64,000 nucleotides of DNA. Origin: Desulfarculus baarsii DSM 2075 (GTDB taxonomy: Bacteria > Desulfobacterota > Desulfarculia > Desulfarculales > Desulfarculaceae). Shown here piece after piece: positions 44,376-53,498 of this stretch; the first letter of the stretch is position 1, and each line of letters starts with the position of its first letter. The stretch lies in assembly GCF_000143965.1 (NCBI RefSeq), contig NC_014365.1:3437501-3501500 (forward strand). Reading direction: 5' to 3'. Position numbers and translations under genes: made by a program. A model generated the notes under the pieces. That model ran no database searches and was not told the DNA's origin. It was given only the letters and a program-made list of their open reading frames with translations.

Positions 44376-47171
44376 ATGGAGGGGCTTGTCAAAATCATCG
44401 TCATCGGCTTGGGCGCGCTGTTGTTCGTCGGCCTGGCCTGGCCCCTGGCCAAGCGCCTGAGCGCCCGCTTGCGCGGTCGCGCCCGCCACAGCGTGGCCGC
44501 CGTGGCCCGCACCAAGGCCAAGCTCGACGCCCGCCTGCTCTGCCGCAGCCTGGGCGGCCGCGATCCCCGCGTGCGCGCCGCCGCCGCCGAGGCCCTGGCC
44601 GACATCGTCGGGGCCGGCGGCGCGGCCAACATCTCCCGCGCCCTGTCGGCCCAGGATCTGGGCGTGCGCTCCTTCGCCGCCACGTGGGTCTTGGTCCATT
44701 GTCACGATCCCGGCGCGGTCGGCCGCTACTTCGCCGGGCTGGATCTGCCGCCGGGGTTGTCGTTCGCCCGCGATCCGGAATGGATCATGGGCCAGTTGGT
44801 CGACGCGCTGGGCGTGGAGAGCCTGGTGGCCGGCCTGGGCGATGGCCAGGAAGACGCGCGCTCCATGGCCGGGCTGGCCGCCGACGAGATCTGCCGCGTG
44901 GAGGGCGTTGCGCCGTTCGTGCGCGTTTTGGATAACAAAGACGCCAACCTGCGCCGCCTGGCCGCCTGGGTGCTGGGCGCTTTCGGCGACCCCGACGCCG
45001 CGCCGTGGCTGGCCGCCGCCCTGCACGACGCCGATATCTGGGTGCATCTGGAGGCCGCCGCGGCCCTGTGGAAGGTGCGCGACGATCGCGGCGCGCCGCC
45101 GCTGCTGCGCCTGATGAACAGTGATGTCGAGGAGGTGGCGGCCCGGGCCACGGCCCGCCTGACCGGCCTGGGCGTGGTCAAGGCCCTGGAAAAACTCACG
45201 CCCCTGCTGCGCGACCGTTTCAGCGGACTGCGCCAGGAGGCCGCCCGCGCCCTGGCCCTGCTCAACGACCGCCGCGCCGTGCCGCTGTTGGTCGAAGCCT
45301 TGGCCGAAAACACCCCGGCCCTGCGCGAGGAGGCCGCCCGCGCCCTGGGCCAGATCGGCCACGCCTCGGCGGTGGAGCCACTCAGCGCCGTGCTCGACGA
45401 CAAGCGACGAGACGCCGCCGTCAAGAAGACCCAGGCCGCCGCGGCCATCGCCCTGGGCCGCATCGGCCACATCAAGGCCCTGGCCCCCCTGGCCCGCGCC
45501 CGGCAAGACGCCGAGCTGAAATCGGCCGCCGAGGAGGCCCTGGAGGCCCTGGCCCTAGCCCAAGGCGTGGGGCCACTGGTCAACGCCCTGGCCAACGAGG
45601 ACGAGGCCATCAGGTTGGGCGCGGCCCTGGCCCTGCGTCATGTCGGCGACGAACACGCCGTGGAGCCGCTGTTGCGCGTGCTCGACGACCCTTCGGCCAA
45701 GGTGCGCCACGAGGCGGCCTTGGCCCTGGGCCGCACGGGTCATGCCGGGGCGGTGGAGCCGTTGGTGGGCGTCCTGGGCCAGACCGACACGGCCTGGCAA
45801 GCCCTGGTGGAGATCGGCCCCATGGCCGTGGGCGCGCTGTTGGGGGCGCTGAAAGCGCCATCGGCCCTGGCCCGGCAACGGGCGGCCACCGCCTTGGGCC
45901 AAATCGGCCAGGATCGCGCCACGCCGGGGCTAATCGAGGCGCTGGCCGACGATGACGCCCAGGTGCGCGCCGCCGCCGCCGAGGCGCTGGGTCAACTGGC
46001 CGACCGCCGCGCCGCCGGCCCGCTGGTGGCGCTTTTGGACAACCAGCCCAACGAAGTGCTTTTATCCGCGGCCCAGGCCCTGGGCCGCTTGCATAGCGGC
46101 GTGGCGGTGGAGCCGCTGCTGCGCATGACCCAGCGCCAAGATCCGGCCTTGCGGGCCGCCGCGGCCACCGCCCTGGGCCAGATCGGCGACGGCGGCGCGG
46201 CCGGCGGGCTCATCGCCCGGCTCGAAGACGAAAACTGGGACGTGCGCGTGGCCGCCGCCCAGGCCTTGGGCGAGCTGAAAAACCCCGCGGCCGTCGCGCC
46301 CCTGGCCAAGCTGTTGTCGGGCATCAGCGACCAGGCGGCCAAGACCGCGGCCATGGCCTTGGCCCAGATCGGCGACGCCCGAGCCCTGGGCCCGCTAGCG
46401 GCGGCCCTGAGTGAACCGGCCCTGCGCGCCGTGGCCGACGAAGCGCTCAAGAACCTGGGCCAGATCCTGGGCGGCGAGGCCCTGGCCGGGGCCTTGCACG
46501 GCCGCGACGCGGGCCTGCGCCTGGGCGCGGCCATGGCCCTGCGCGGCGAACAGGGCAAAAAGGCCGTGGGCCCGCTGATCGAGGCCTTGGAAGACCCCAG
46601 CCCGGCCGTGCGCGGCGCGGCGGCCCAGGCCCTGGGTTTGGCCGGCCAGGCCGAGGCCATCCCGCCGCTGGCCGCCGCCTTGGGCGATCAACTAAAAAGC
46701 GTCTCGGCCAGCGTGGGCGAGGCCCTGGAACGCTTTGGCGAGGCGGCCGTGCCGGCGCTGATCGGCCGGCTGGGCTCGGGCAACGGCCGGGCCAGGGCCC
46801 AGGCGGCGGCCTCCCTGGCCGCCATCGCCGACCGCCGCGCCATCGATCCGCTCAAGGCCACCGCCAGCGATCCCCAGCCCGAGGTGCGCGCCTCCGTCAT
46901 GGCCGCCCTGGGCAAGCTGGCCGAACGCACGGCGGCCGACCTGGCCATCGCCGCCCTGCACGACAGCCACCGCGACGTGCGCGCGGCGGCGGCTTTGGCC
47001 CTGGGCCAGATCGGCGACGACAAGGCCGTGCGGCCGCTGCTGCGGGCCAAGGGCGACAGCGTCAAGATGGTCCGCGAGGCGGCGCTGGAGGCGCTGCGCA
47101 TGTTTGGCAAGGAAAAAGTGCAAGAAGTGATGGACCGTTACGGCCTGGAAGAATCCGTGAACCTGGATTGA
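44376..47171 (+). CDS. Membrane-anchored HEAT-repeat protein
   Basis: A 931-residue protein with one N-terminal transmembrane helix (IIVIGLGALLFVGLAWPLA) and then roughly 27 PBS-lyase-type HEAT repeats of about 31 residues. Typical units are VEPLLRVLDDPSAKVRHEAA and ALALGRTGHAGAVEPLVGVL. The result is a long alpha-solenoid facing the cytoplasm or periplasm, most likely a protein-interaction scaffold. The short repeats lack the catalytic-lyase features of CpcE/F, and no chromophore pathway is nearby. AAAGGA precedes ATG 44376. It is divergent from the putative toxin operon and convergent with livF, with only 6 bases between stops. Confidence 0.88.
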   Translation: MEGLVKIIVIGLGALLFVGLAWPLAKRLSARLRGRARHSVAAVARTKAKLDARLLCRSLGGRDPRVRAAAAEALADIVGAGGAANISRALSAQDLGVRSFAATWVLVHCHDPGAVGRYFAGLDLPPGLSFARDPEWIMGQLVDALGVESLVAGLGDGQEDARSMAGLAADEICRVEGVAPFVRVLDNKDANLRRLAAWVLGAFGDPDAAPWLAAALHDADIWVHLEAAAALWKVRDDRGAPPLLRLMNSDVEEVAARATARLTGLGVVKALEKLTPLLRDRFSGLRQEAARALALLNDRRAVPLLVEALAENTPALREEAARALGQIGHASAVEPLSAVLDDKRRDAAVKKTQAAAAIALGRIGHIKALAPLARARQDAELKSAAEEALEALALAQGVGPLVNALANEDEAIRLGAALALRHVGDEHAVEPLLRVLDDPSAKVRHEAALALGRTGHAGAVEPLVGVLGQTDTAWQALVEIGPMAVGALLGALKAPSALARQRAATALGQIGQDRATPGLIEALADDDAQVRAAAAEALGQLADRRAAGPLVALLDNQPNEVLLSAAQALGRLHSGVAVEPLLRMTQRQDPALRAAAATALGQIGDGGAAGGLIARLEDENWDVRVAAAQALGELKNPAAVAPLAKLLSGISDQAAKTAAMALAQIGDARALGPLAAALSEPALRAVADEALKNLGQILGGEALAGALHGRDAGLRLGAAMALRGEQGKKAVGPLIEALEDPSPAVRGAAAQALGLAGQAEAIPPLAAALGDQLKSVSASVGEALERFGEAAVPALIGRLGSGNGRARAQAAASLAAIADRRAIDPLKATASDPQPEVRASVMAALGKLAERTAADLAIAALHDSHRDVRAAAALALGQIGDDKAVRPLLRAKGDSVKMVREAALEALRMFGKEKVQEVMDRYGLEESVNLD

Positions 47172-47177
47172 GCGAGC

Positions 47178-47877
<700 letters not shown>

Positions 47878-47885
<8 letters not shown>

Positions 47886-48663
47886 CGCCCAACTCCAGCT
47901 CCGGCCCCAGATAGGCCTCGATGACCCGCGGGTCGGCCCGCACCTCGTCCGGCGCGCCTTGGGCGATGACCTTGCCGTGGTCGAGGACGGTGAGCGTGTC
48001 GCAAACGTTCATCACCAGGCGCATGTCGTGCTCGATGAGCAGGATGGTCAGGTTCATTTTGTCGCGCAGCCGGCCGATCAACACGCTCAGCGCCGCCGTC
48101 TCGCCGTGATTCATGCCGGCGGCCGGCTCGTCGAGCAGCAGCAGCTTGGGGTCGGTGGCCAGGGCCCGGGCCATCTCCAGCAGGCGGCGCTGGCCATAGG
48201 CCATGGTTCCGGCCCGCTCGTCGCGCTGGGCGGCAAGGCCCACCAGGGCCAGCAGTTCGTCGGCCCGGCGCTCCATGGCCCGCTCCTGGCGCGCGTAACC
48301 GGGCAGGCGCAGCATCGCCGAAAAAAAGCCGCCGCGCAAGCGTCCGTGAAAACCGACCAGCACGTTTTCACGCACCGAAAGCTCATCGAAGAGCCGGATG
48401 TTCTGAAAGGTGCGCGCCAGGCCCAGGCGGTTGATGCGATGGGCCTTTTGGCCGGTGATGTCCACGCCGTCGAAGACCGCCCGCCCGCAATCGGGCCGCC
48501 CGCGCCCGCTGATCAAGTCGAAGCAGGTGGTCTTGCCCGCGCCGTTGGGCCCGATCAGCCCGGCCACCTGGCCGCGCCGCACCTCCAGGGTCAGATCGTC
48601 CACGGCCCGCAGCCCGCCGAACGAGCAACCCAGCCCGCTCACGCTCAACAGCGCCCGATTCAC
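47878..48663 (-). CDS. livG: Branched-chain amino acid ABC transporter ATP-binding protein LivG
   Basis: A 261-residue ATPase with Walker A IGPNGAGKTTCFDLI, the LivG-type insert (HRINRLGLARTFQNIRLFDE), signature MAYGQRRLLEMARAL, Walker B LLLLDEPAAGMNH and EHDMRLVMNVCD. Start GTG 48663 overlaps the livM stop as GTGA; in-frame sequence further upstream is antisense-like shadow inside livM. The signature Tyr in place of Ser is common in this subfamily. Confidence 0.94.
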
Positions 48664-49766
48664 GCCGCCCCTCCGCCGCGCCGCCGGCCGATCACCGCCG
48701 CCAGCCAGCGCCAGGAAAACTCGGCTCGGCCCATGATGCCCCGCCGGGCAAAAATCATCAGCCCCACCAGCAGCAGGCTGAAGATGACCATGCGCAACCC
48801 CGGCGTGGCCGGCACGGCGTAGTCGATCAACGGGATAGTGAATGATTGATCGACAAAACGCAGGTATTCCGCGCCGAAGGTCACCAGAAACGCCCCCAGC
48901 ACCGCGCCGGTGGTCGAACCCAGGCCGCCGGCGACGATGATGATCAACAGCGTGAAGGTGAACAAGAAGTCGAACTGCCTGGGGTTGATGGCCGTCAGCA
49001 GATGGGCCAGCAGCCCGCCGGCCACGCCCTCGAAAAAGGCGCTGGTGCAAAAGGCCAGCATCTTGTGCCAAAACACGTTGACGCCCATGGCCGCCGCCGC
49101 TGATTCATCCTCGCGCACGGCCTTCATGGCCCGGCCATAGGACGAATTGACCAGCCGCCCCACGACGATCAGGGTCACGGCCAGCAGGCCCCACGACCAC
49201 CACAGGTTGGTCTGCCGTTCGATGCCCTTGAGGCCCAGCGGCCCGTTGGTCAGGCCCTGGGCGTTTTCGGCCACGACCCGGATCACCTCGCCAAAGCCCA
49301 GCGTCACGATGGCCAGATAGTCGCCGCGCACCCGAAACACCGGAAAGCCCATGGCGAAGGCCAGGGCCACGGTCAGGCAGCCGGCGATCAGGAGCGCCGC
49401 CGGCAACGGCAGGCAGATGTCGGCAAAGGGCCAGATCAGGGGTTCGAGAATGAAGGTCATGGCCTTTTCGTCGGGGGTCATGGTCAGCAGGGCGGTCACA
49501 TAGGCCCCGCAGGCCACGAAGGCGTTGGGCTCCAACGAAAACTGGCCGGCCACGCCGTTGATGAGGTTGTAGCTGACGGCCAGGGTGGCGTAGATGGCCG
49601 CCAGGGTGAGCATGTGCACCACGAAGGGTTGACCGTGGCGCTCCACCAACCACAGCGCCGCAGCCCCGGCCAGGCCGGCGAGCAGGGTCAGGGCCACGTC
49701 GCGGCGACGGCTCAGCGAGCGGGGCGGCAGCGGCCCAGGCCGAAAAAAATCGCGCCAAATCGTCAT
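48660..49766 (-). CDS. livM: Branched-chain amino acid ABC transporter permease LivM
   Basis: A 368-residue inner-membrane permease with about nine to ten hydrophobic segments. Family motifs are NLINGVAGQFSLEPNAFVAC (the usual GQ-S-x-G-x-A-F region), FRVRGDYLAIVTLGFGE, RAMKAVREDESAAAAMGVN (the EAA-type ATPase-contact loop) and IIVAGGLGSTTGAVLGA. Start ATG 49766 overlaps the livH stop as ATGA. It pairs with LivH to form the translocation channel. Confidence 0.93.
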   Translation of the reverse strand: MTIWRDFFRPGPLPPRSLSRRRDVALTLLAGLAGAAALWLVERHGQPFVVHMLTLAAIYATLAVSYNLINGVAGQFSLEPNAFVACGAYVTALLTMTPDEKAMTFILEPLIWPFADICLPLPAALLIAGCLTVALAFAMGFPVFRVRGDYLAIVTLGFGEVIRVVAENAQGLTNGPLGLKGIERQTNLWWSWGLLAVTLIVVGRLVNSSYGRAMKAVREDESAAAAMGVNVFWHKMLAFCTSAFFEGVAGGLLAHLLTAINPRQFDFLFTFTLLIIIVAGGLGSTTGAVLGAFLVTFGAEYLRFVDQSFTIPLIDYAVPATPGLRMVIFSLLLVGLMIFARRGIMGRAEFSWRWLAAVIGRRRGGGAA

Positions 49767-50650
49767 TCCGGCAGCTCCCGGCCCATGATGCCCGTGGGCC
49801 GAAACAACAACACGCCGATCAGCAGCAAAAAGGCCAGGGCGTCCTTGTAGCCGGAGTAGGCCGGCAGCAGGGCCACCAGCAGAATCTCCGCCAGGCCCAG
49901 GACCAGCCCGCCGGCCACCGCCCCGCCCACATTGCCGATGCCGCCCAGCACCGCCGCCGTGAAGGCCTTGAGCCCGGGCATGACGCCCATGGCCGGGTTG
50001 ATCTGGGGATATTTCATGGCCCAGAACACCCCGCCCACCGCGGCCAAGGCCGAACCTATGGCAAAGGCCATGGCCACCACGCGGTTGACGTCGACGCCCA
50101 TCAGGCCCACGGTGGTCATGTCGCGGCTGAGGGCGCGCATGGCCAGGCCCAGGCGCGTGCGGCGCAGCAGCAGCAAAAGCCCGATCAAAAGCAACGCGGT
50201 GACCAGCGGCGTCCACAAACCCAGGGCCTGAACGCGCACCTGGCCCCATTGATAAACCTGGTCAAAGACCTCGGGCCGCTGAAAGGCCTTGGCCCGGCCG
50301 CCGAAGAAGACGATGGCCAGGTTTTGCAGCAGAAAGCTCACGCCGATGGCCGCGATCAGCGTGCTGATGCGCGGCGCCGCGCGCAACGGGCGATAGGCCC
50401 CGGCCTCGATCAACGCGCCCAAAAGCGCCGTCAGGGCCATGGCCCCGGCGAGCCCGGCCCACCACGGCAGGCCGAAGATGGCTTGGCCAAAAAAGGCCGC
50501 GTAGCAGCCGACCATCAGCACGTCGCCGTGGGCGAAGTTGATCAGGCGCAAAATGCCATAGACCATGGTGTAGCCGATGGCGATCAGCGCGTACAGGCTG
50601 CCCAGGCTCAGGCCGTTGATCAGGTGTTGGATGAACGCCTCGAAGCCCAT
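49763..50650 (-). CDS. livH: Branched-chain amino acid ABC transporter permease LivH
   Basis: A 295-residue permease with about eight hydrophobic segments. LINGLSLGSLYALIAIGYTM is the classic LivH N-terminus; NFAHGDVLMVGCYAA and RALSRDMTTVGLMGVDVNRV (ATPase-contact loop) follow. The gene begins 11 bases after the binding-protein stop and overlaps livM, so all five genes appear to be one operon. Confidence 0.94.
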   Translation of the reverse strand: MGFEAFIQHLINGLSLGSLYALIAIGYTMVYGILRLINFAHGDVLMVGCYAAFFGQAIFGLPWWAGLAGAMALTALLGALIEAGAYRPLRAAPRISTLIAAIGVSFLLQNLAIVFFGGRAKAFQRPEVFDQVYQWGQVRVQALGLWTPLVTALLLIGLLLLLRRTRLGLAMRALSRDMTTVGLMGVDVNRVVAMAFAIGSALAAVGGVFWAMKYPQINPAMGVMPGLKAFTAAVLGGIGNVGGAVAGGLVLGLAEILLVALLPAYSGYKDALAFLLLIGVLLFRPTGIMGRELPE

Positions 50651-50661
50651 GGCTGCCGGCC

Positions 50662-51861
50662 TCAGGGCCTGCAGTCCGTGGCCACGTCGGCCAGGCGCGC
50701 GAACTTGCCGTCCTTGACGACCAGCACCAGGATCTTTTTGGCGGCGTTGCCGTCGGGCCCGATGGCGAAGTGGCCGGTCAGGCCGTCAAAGCCGGCCGGG
50801 TCCAGCAGGGCCTGGCGCAGGGCCGATCCACCCTGGCCGCCGCTACGCTCCAGGGCGTCGCGCAGCACCAGATAACCCTCGGCCCCCAGCACATGAAAGG
50901 CGGTGATGTCTTCGTTGATCTTGCCCGCGGCGCGGGCTTGGTCGAAACGGCGGAAAAACTCCGCGGCCCGCTGGTTGGGCGCGGCCCCCGGCGCGAAGTG
51001 GGCCGTGAACATCAGGCCCTCCACCGCCGAGCCGCCGATCTGCATCAGCTCGGGCGCTTGGGCCCCGTCGCCGGCGAAAAGGGGGATGTTGAGCCCGGCC
51101 TCGCGGGCCTGGCGCGCGGCCAGGGGCATTTCGGGGCAGTAGATCGGCATGTAGAGCAGCTCGGCCCCCGAGTCCTTGACCGCCGCCAACTGGGCGCTGA
51201 AGTCCTGGGCTCCGCCGCCGAACTTGGTGACGATGGTTATCTCGCCGCCAAGCTTCTTGAAGGCGCTCATGAAGTAGCCGGCCAGGGCCACCGAGTAATC
51301 CTGGCCCACGTCGAACATGACGGCCACTTTCTTTTTGCCCAGACCGTTGAAGACATAGGACGCGGCCGCGCCGCCCTGGTCGGGGTCGGTGAAGCAGAGC
51401 CGAAAGACGAACGTCTTGCCCTGGGTGACCATGGGGTTGGTGGCCGTGGGCGTGAGCATGGGCAGATCGTGGCTTTGGGCGATGTCGCCGGCGGTCAGCG
51501 AGGTGGAGGAGATGGTCGGCCCCAGTATGGCCACGACTTTTTCCTTGGTGGCCAGGCGGGTGGCCCCGTTGGCCGCCTCGGTGGCCTCGCCCTTGGTGTC
51601 GACGATCAGCAACTCCAGCGGGTGGCCGGCGGCGCTGTGGGCCATGGCCTGGGCGATGCGCACGCCCTCCAGGCCCATCTGGCCATAGCCGGCCACCGGG
51701 CCGGTCAGGGCCTGCATCAGGCCGATGACCAGCGGCCGACCGGCCGCCTCGTCGGCCTTGGCCGGATGCGCGCCAACGCCCAGGCAGGCCCAAAAAAACA
51801 GGGCCGCCAGGGCCCCGCCAACGCACGCGCGCAAGATCGTAATTCGGTGACCGGCGATCAT
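50662..51861 (-). CDS. livJ: Periplasmic branched-chain amino acid-binding protein
   Basis: A 399-residue type I periplasmic binding protein. An N-terminal signal peptide (hydrophobic about 8-30, cleavage near PAKA) is followed by VIGLMQALTGPVAGYGQMGL and VDTKGEATEAANGATRLATK, typical of the LIV-binding family. GPTISSTSLTAGDIA and VMFDVGQDYSVALAGYF mark the hinge domains. It delivers ligand to LivHMGF. Such paralogs may bind other amides or acids, so exact specificity is uncertain. AAGGAG lies nine bases before ATG 51861. Confidence 0.92.
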   Translation of the reverse strand: MIAGHRITILRACVGGALAALFFWACLGVGAHPAKADEAAGRPLVIGLMQALTGPVAGYGQMGLEGVRIAQAMAHSAAGHPLELLIVDTKGEATEAANGATRLATKEKVVAILGPTISSTSLTAGDIAQSHDLPMLTPTATNPMVTQGKTFVFRLCFTDPDQGGAAASYVFNGLGKKKVAVMFDVGQDYSVALAGYFMSAFKKLGGEITIVTKFGGGAQDFSAQLAAVKDSGAELLYMPIYCPEMPLAARQAREAGLNIPLFAGDGAQAPELMQIGGSAVEGLMFTAHFAPGAAPNQRAAEFFRRFDQARAAGKINEDITAFHVLGAEGYLVLRDALERSGGQGGSALRQALLDPAGFDGLTGHFAIGPDGNAAKKILVLVVKDGKFARLADVATDCRP

Positions 51862-51955
51862 TTGGTTTCGGCTCCTTGGCTGGGAAAGAAAAGCGGCCCG
51901 GGCAGTTCATCCACGCGATTATCGTTTAGCACACCAAAGCCCGCCCAGGCAACGC

Positions 51956-53149
51956 CTATGGCCAAGGGTACAATAACGCCGGCTCGACCCTCTCGCGCCA
52001 ACGGGCCAGGCCGGGGGCCCAACGTTCTTCCAGCGCGGCCCAGGAGGCCCCGGCCAGCAGTTCGTCGCTGGCCGCGCTGTCGCCCAGCAGCAGGTCCAAG
52101 GGCCGGCGCTCGTATTCATATTCGTAGGGCGGCGGCCGCAGGCCCCACAGGCCGGGATGGGCCCGGCTGATCGCCGCCAGGATGGCGATGCTGGCCCGCA
52201 CTGGCCGAAAAACCTCGGGCTCGCTCACGTGGAGCTGAAACCCGCCGCAGACCTGGCCGGCGTATTTATGAAACGTGGGCTGAAAAAACAGCGGCCGCAG
52301 ACGCGCGCCCGTCAGGGCCTCGGACTCCAGGCGCGCCAGCACGGCCCAAGGGTCCAGGCCTGGCGCGCCGAAGACCTCGAAGGGCCGCGTCGTTCCCCGA
52401 CCCTCGCTGAGGGTCGCGCCTTCCAGCAGAACCTGGCCGGGATAGACCCGGGCCGTCTCGATGGTGGGCATGTTGGGCGAGGGCATGACCCAGGGCAGGC
52501 CACAGCGCTCGAACGAAGCGCCGTCCCAGCCATGGGCCGGGATCACGCGCAGATCGAGGTCCAGGCCTCGCTCGGCCGCCACCAGCCGGGCCAGTTCGCC
52601 CATGCTCAGGCCGTGGCGCAGGGGGATGGCGTGGGCCCCCACGAAGCTCATCAGCTCCGGCGGCAGCACCGCGCCCTCGGCCCCACGGCCGATGGGGTTG
52701 GGCCGGTCCAACACCCAGACGGCCAGGCCCAAGGCCGCGCACTGCTCCAGGCAGGCCACCATCGTGCTGAAAAACGTATAGACCCGGCAGCCCACGTCGA
52801 CCATGTCGATCAGCAGCGCGTCCAGGCCGGCCAGCATCGCGGCGCTGGGCCGCCTGGTCTGGCCATAGAGCGAAAAGACCGGCAGGTCCAGGCGCGGATG
52901 GCGGCCGTGGTCGCTTTCGATCATATTATCTTGCAACTCGGCGTAAAAGCCGTGCTGCGGGCCGAAAATGGCCTTGAGCGCGCCGGGCAGGGCCGCGTTG
53001 ACGGCCTCGGGGGCCGGGGTCAGATCGGCCGTGCAGGCGGCGGAGCTACAGACCAGGCCCAGGCGCGCGCCGCGCAAGGCGGCCGGCGGGGCCGCGCACA
53101 GGGCCGCCAGGCCACTGGTCACGTTGTTCGACGGGCGGGGTTGCTCCAC
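51956..53149 (-). CDS. DUF1343 protein, NamZ-like exo-beta-N-acetylmuramidase (GH171)
   Basis: A 397-residue DUF1343 protein. The N-terminal Rossmann-like half has GARLGLVCSSAACTADL, AIFGPQHGFYAELQDNM, VFSLYGQTRRPSAAML and LIDMVDVGCRVYTFFSTM. The middle has VLDRPNPIG, and the C-terminal half has PSPNMPTIETARVYPGQVLL and EGRGTTRPFEVFGAP. Bacillus YbbC/NamZ of this family releases MurNAc from non-reducing ends of peptidoglycan fragments, so cell-wall turnover is likely. No signal peptide appears with start GTG 53149 (AAGGAG eight bases upstream). A candidate leader RNA with terminator lies between its promoter and the gene. Confidence 0.85.
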   Translation of the reverse strand: MEQPRPSNNVTSGLAALCAAPPAALRGARLGLVCSSAACTADLTPAPEAVNAALPGALKAIFGPQHGFYAELQDNMIESDHGRHPRLDLPVFSLYGQTRRPSAAMLAGLDALLIDMVDVGCRVYTFFSTMVACLEQCAALGLAVWVLDRPNPIGRGAEGAVLPPELMSFVGAHAIPLRHGLSMGELARLVAAERGLDLDLRVIPAHGWDGASFERCGLPWVMPSPNMPTIETARVYPGQVLLEGATLSEGRGTTRPFEVFGAPGLDPWAVLARLESEALTGARLRPLFFQPTFHKYAGQVCGGFQLHVSEPEVFRPVRASIAILAAISRAHPGLWGLRPPPYEYEYERRPLDLLLGDSAASDELLAGASWAALEERWAPGLARWRERVEPALLYPWP

Positions 53150-53279
53150 GGCGCATCTCCTTTTTTCGCCAGCCATTATAGCCCGGCCGCCAGCCAAACC
53201 CAACGCCAACCCGCGCTTTCGCGGCGATATTGCTTGCCAAGCCCCGGCCTTTGGGGCGACCATCGGCCACGGCCGCGTG

Positions 53280-53316
53280 AAAAAAAATGAGCCCCGGGCG
53301 GCTGTTCCCGGGGCTC
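53280..53316 (-). terminator. Strong intrinsic terminator (minus strand)
   Basis: A perfect 10-bp stem, GAGCCCCGGG/CCCGGGGCTC (53289-53298 with 53307-53316), 8-base loop, followed on the minus strand by A then eight T (53288-53280). It ends transcripts running left, about 130 bases before the DUF1343 start. Confidence 0.85.
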
Positions 53317-53437
53317 AAGGGGATGAGAGGGAGGAAACCGCGCCCGACCCGGCCGGGCCCGCCTGAGGGGGCTTTGGCCGCCCGACCGCCAGGGCGCGTG
53401 GGGGGTGACCCGTTGGCGATAACCGTCCCTTCTCTCT
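53280..53437 (-). ncRNA. Candidate small RNA or attenuated leader of the DUF1343 gene
   Basis: A minus-strand promoter (53444-53472) and a strong intrinsic terminator bound a GC-rich transcript of about 155 bases without an evident reading frame. It can form several stems and carries an unpaired-looking C/U run (UUUCCUCCCUCUCAUCCCC) next to the terminator; CCUCCC is an anti-Shine-Dalgarno sequence. It is either a free-standing small RNA or a conditional terminator controlling DUF1343. It matches no RNA family I can name. Confidence 0.45.
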
Positions 53438-53442
53438 ATAAT
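53413..53442 (+). promoter_or_regulatory. Promoter of the asparaginase operon
   Basis: TTGGCG (53413-53418), 18 bases, consensus TATAAT (53437-53442), about 55 bases before ATG 53499. It overlaps the region of the divergent promoter. Confidence 0.6.
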
Positions 53443-53443
53443 T

Positions 53444-53472
53444 AGGTTAAGGCCGTAGTATGCACATGTCAA
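53444..53472 (-). promoter_or_regulatory. Divergent promoter toward DUF1343/leader RNA
   Basis: Minus strand: consensus TTGACA (53472-53467), 17 bases, TAACCT (53449-53444). Back to back with the asparaginase promoter, so the two may compete. Confidence 0.55.
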
Positions 53473-53498
53473 CGTCTATACGAGATAAGGTGTAAACG

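Noticed and set aside
48664-49071. N-terminal extension of livG inside livM
   Set aside because: The livM frame is clearly coding there; the GTGA overlap at 48660-48663 sets the livG start.
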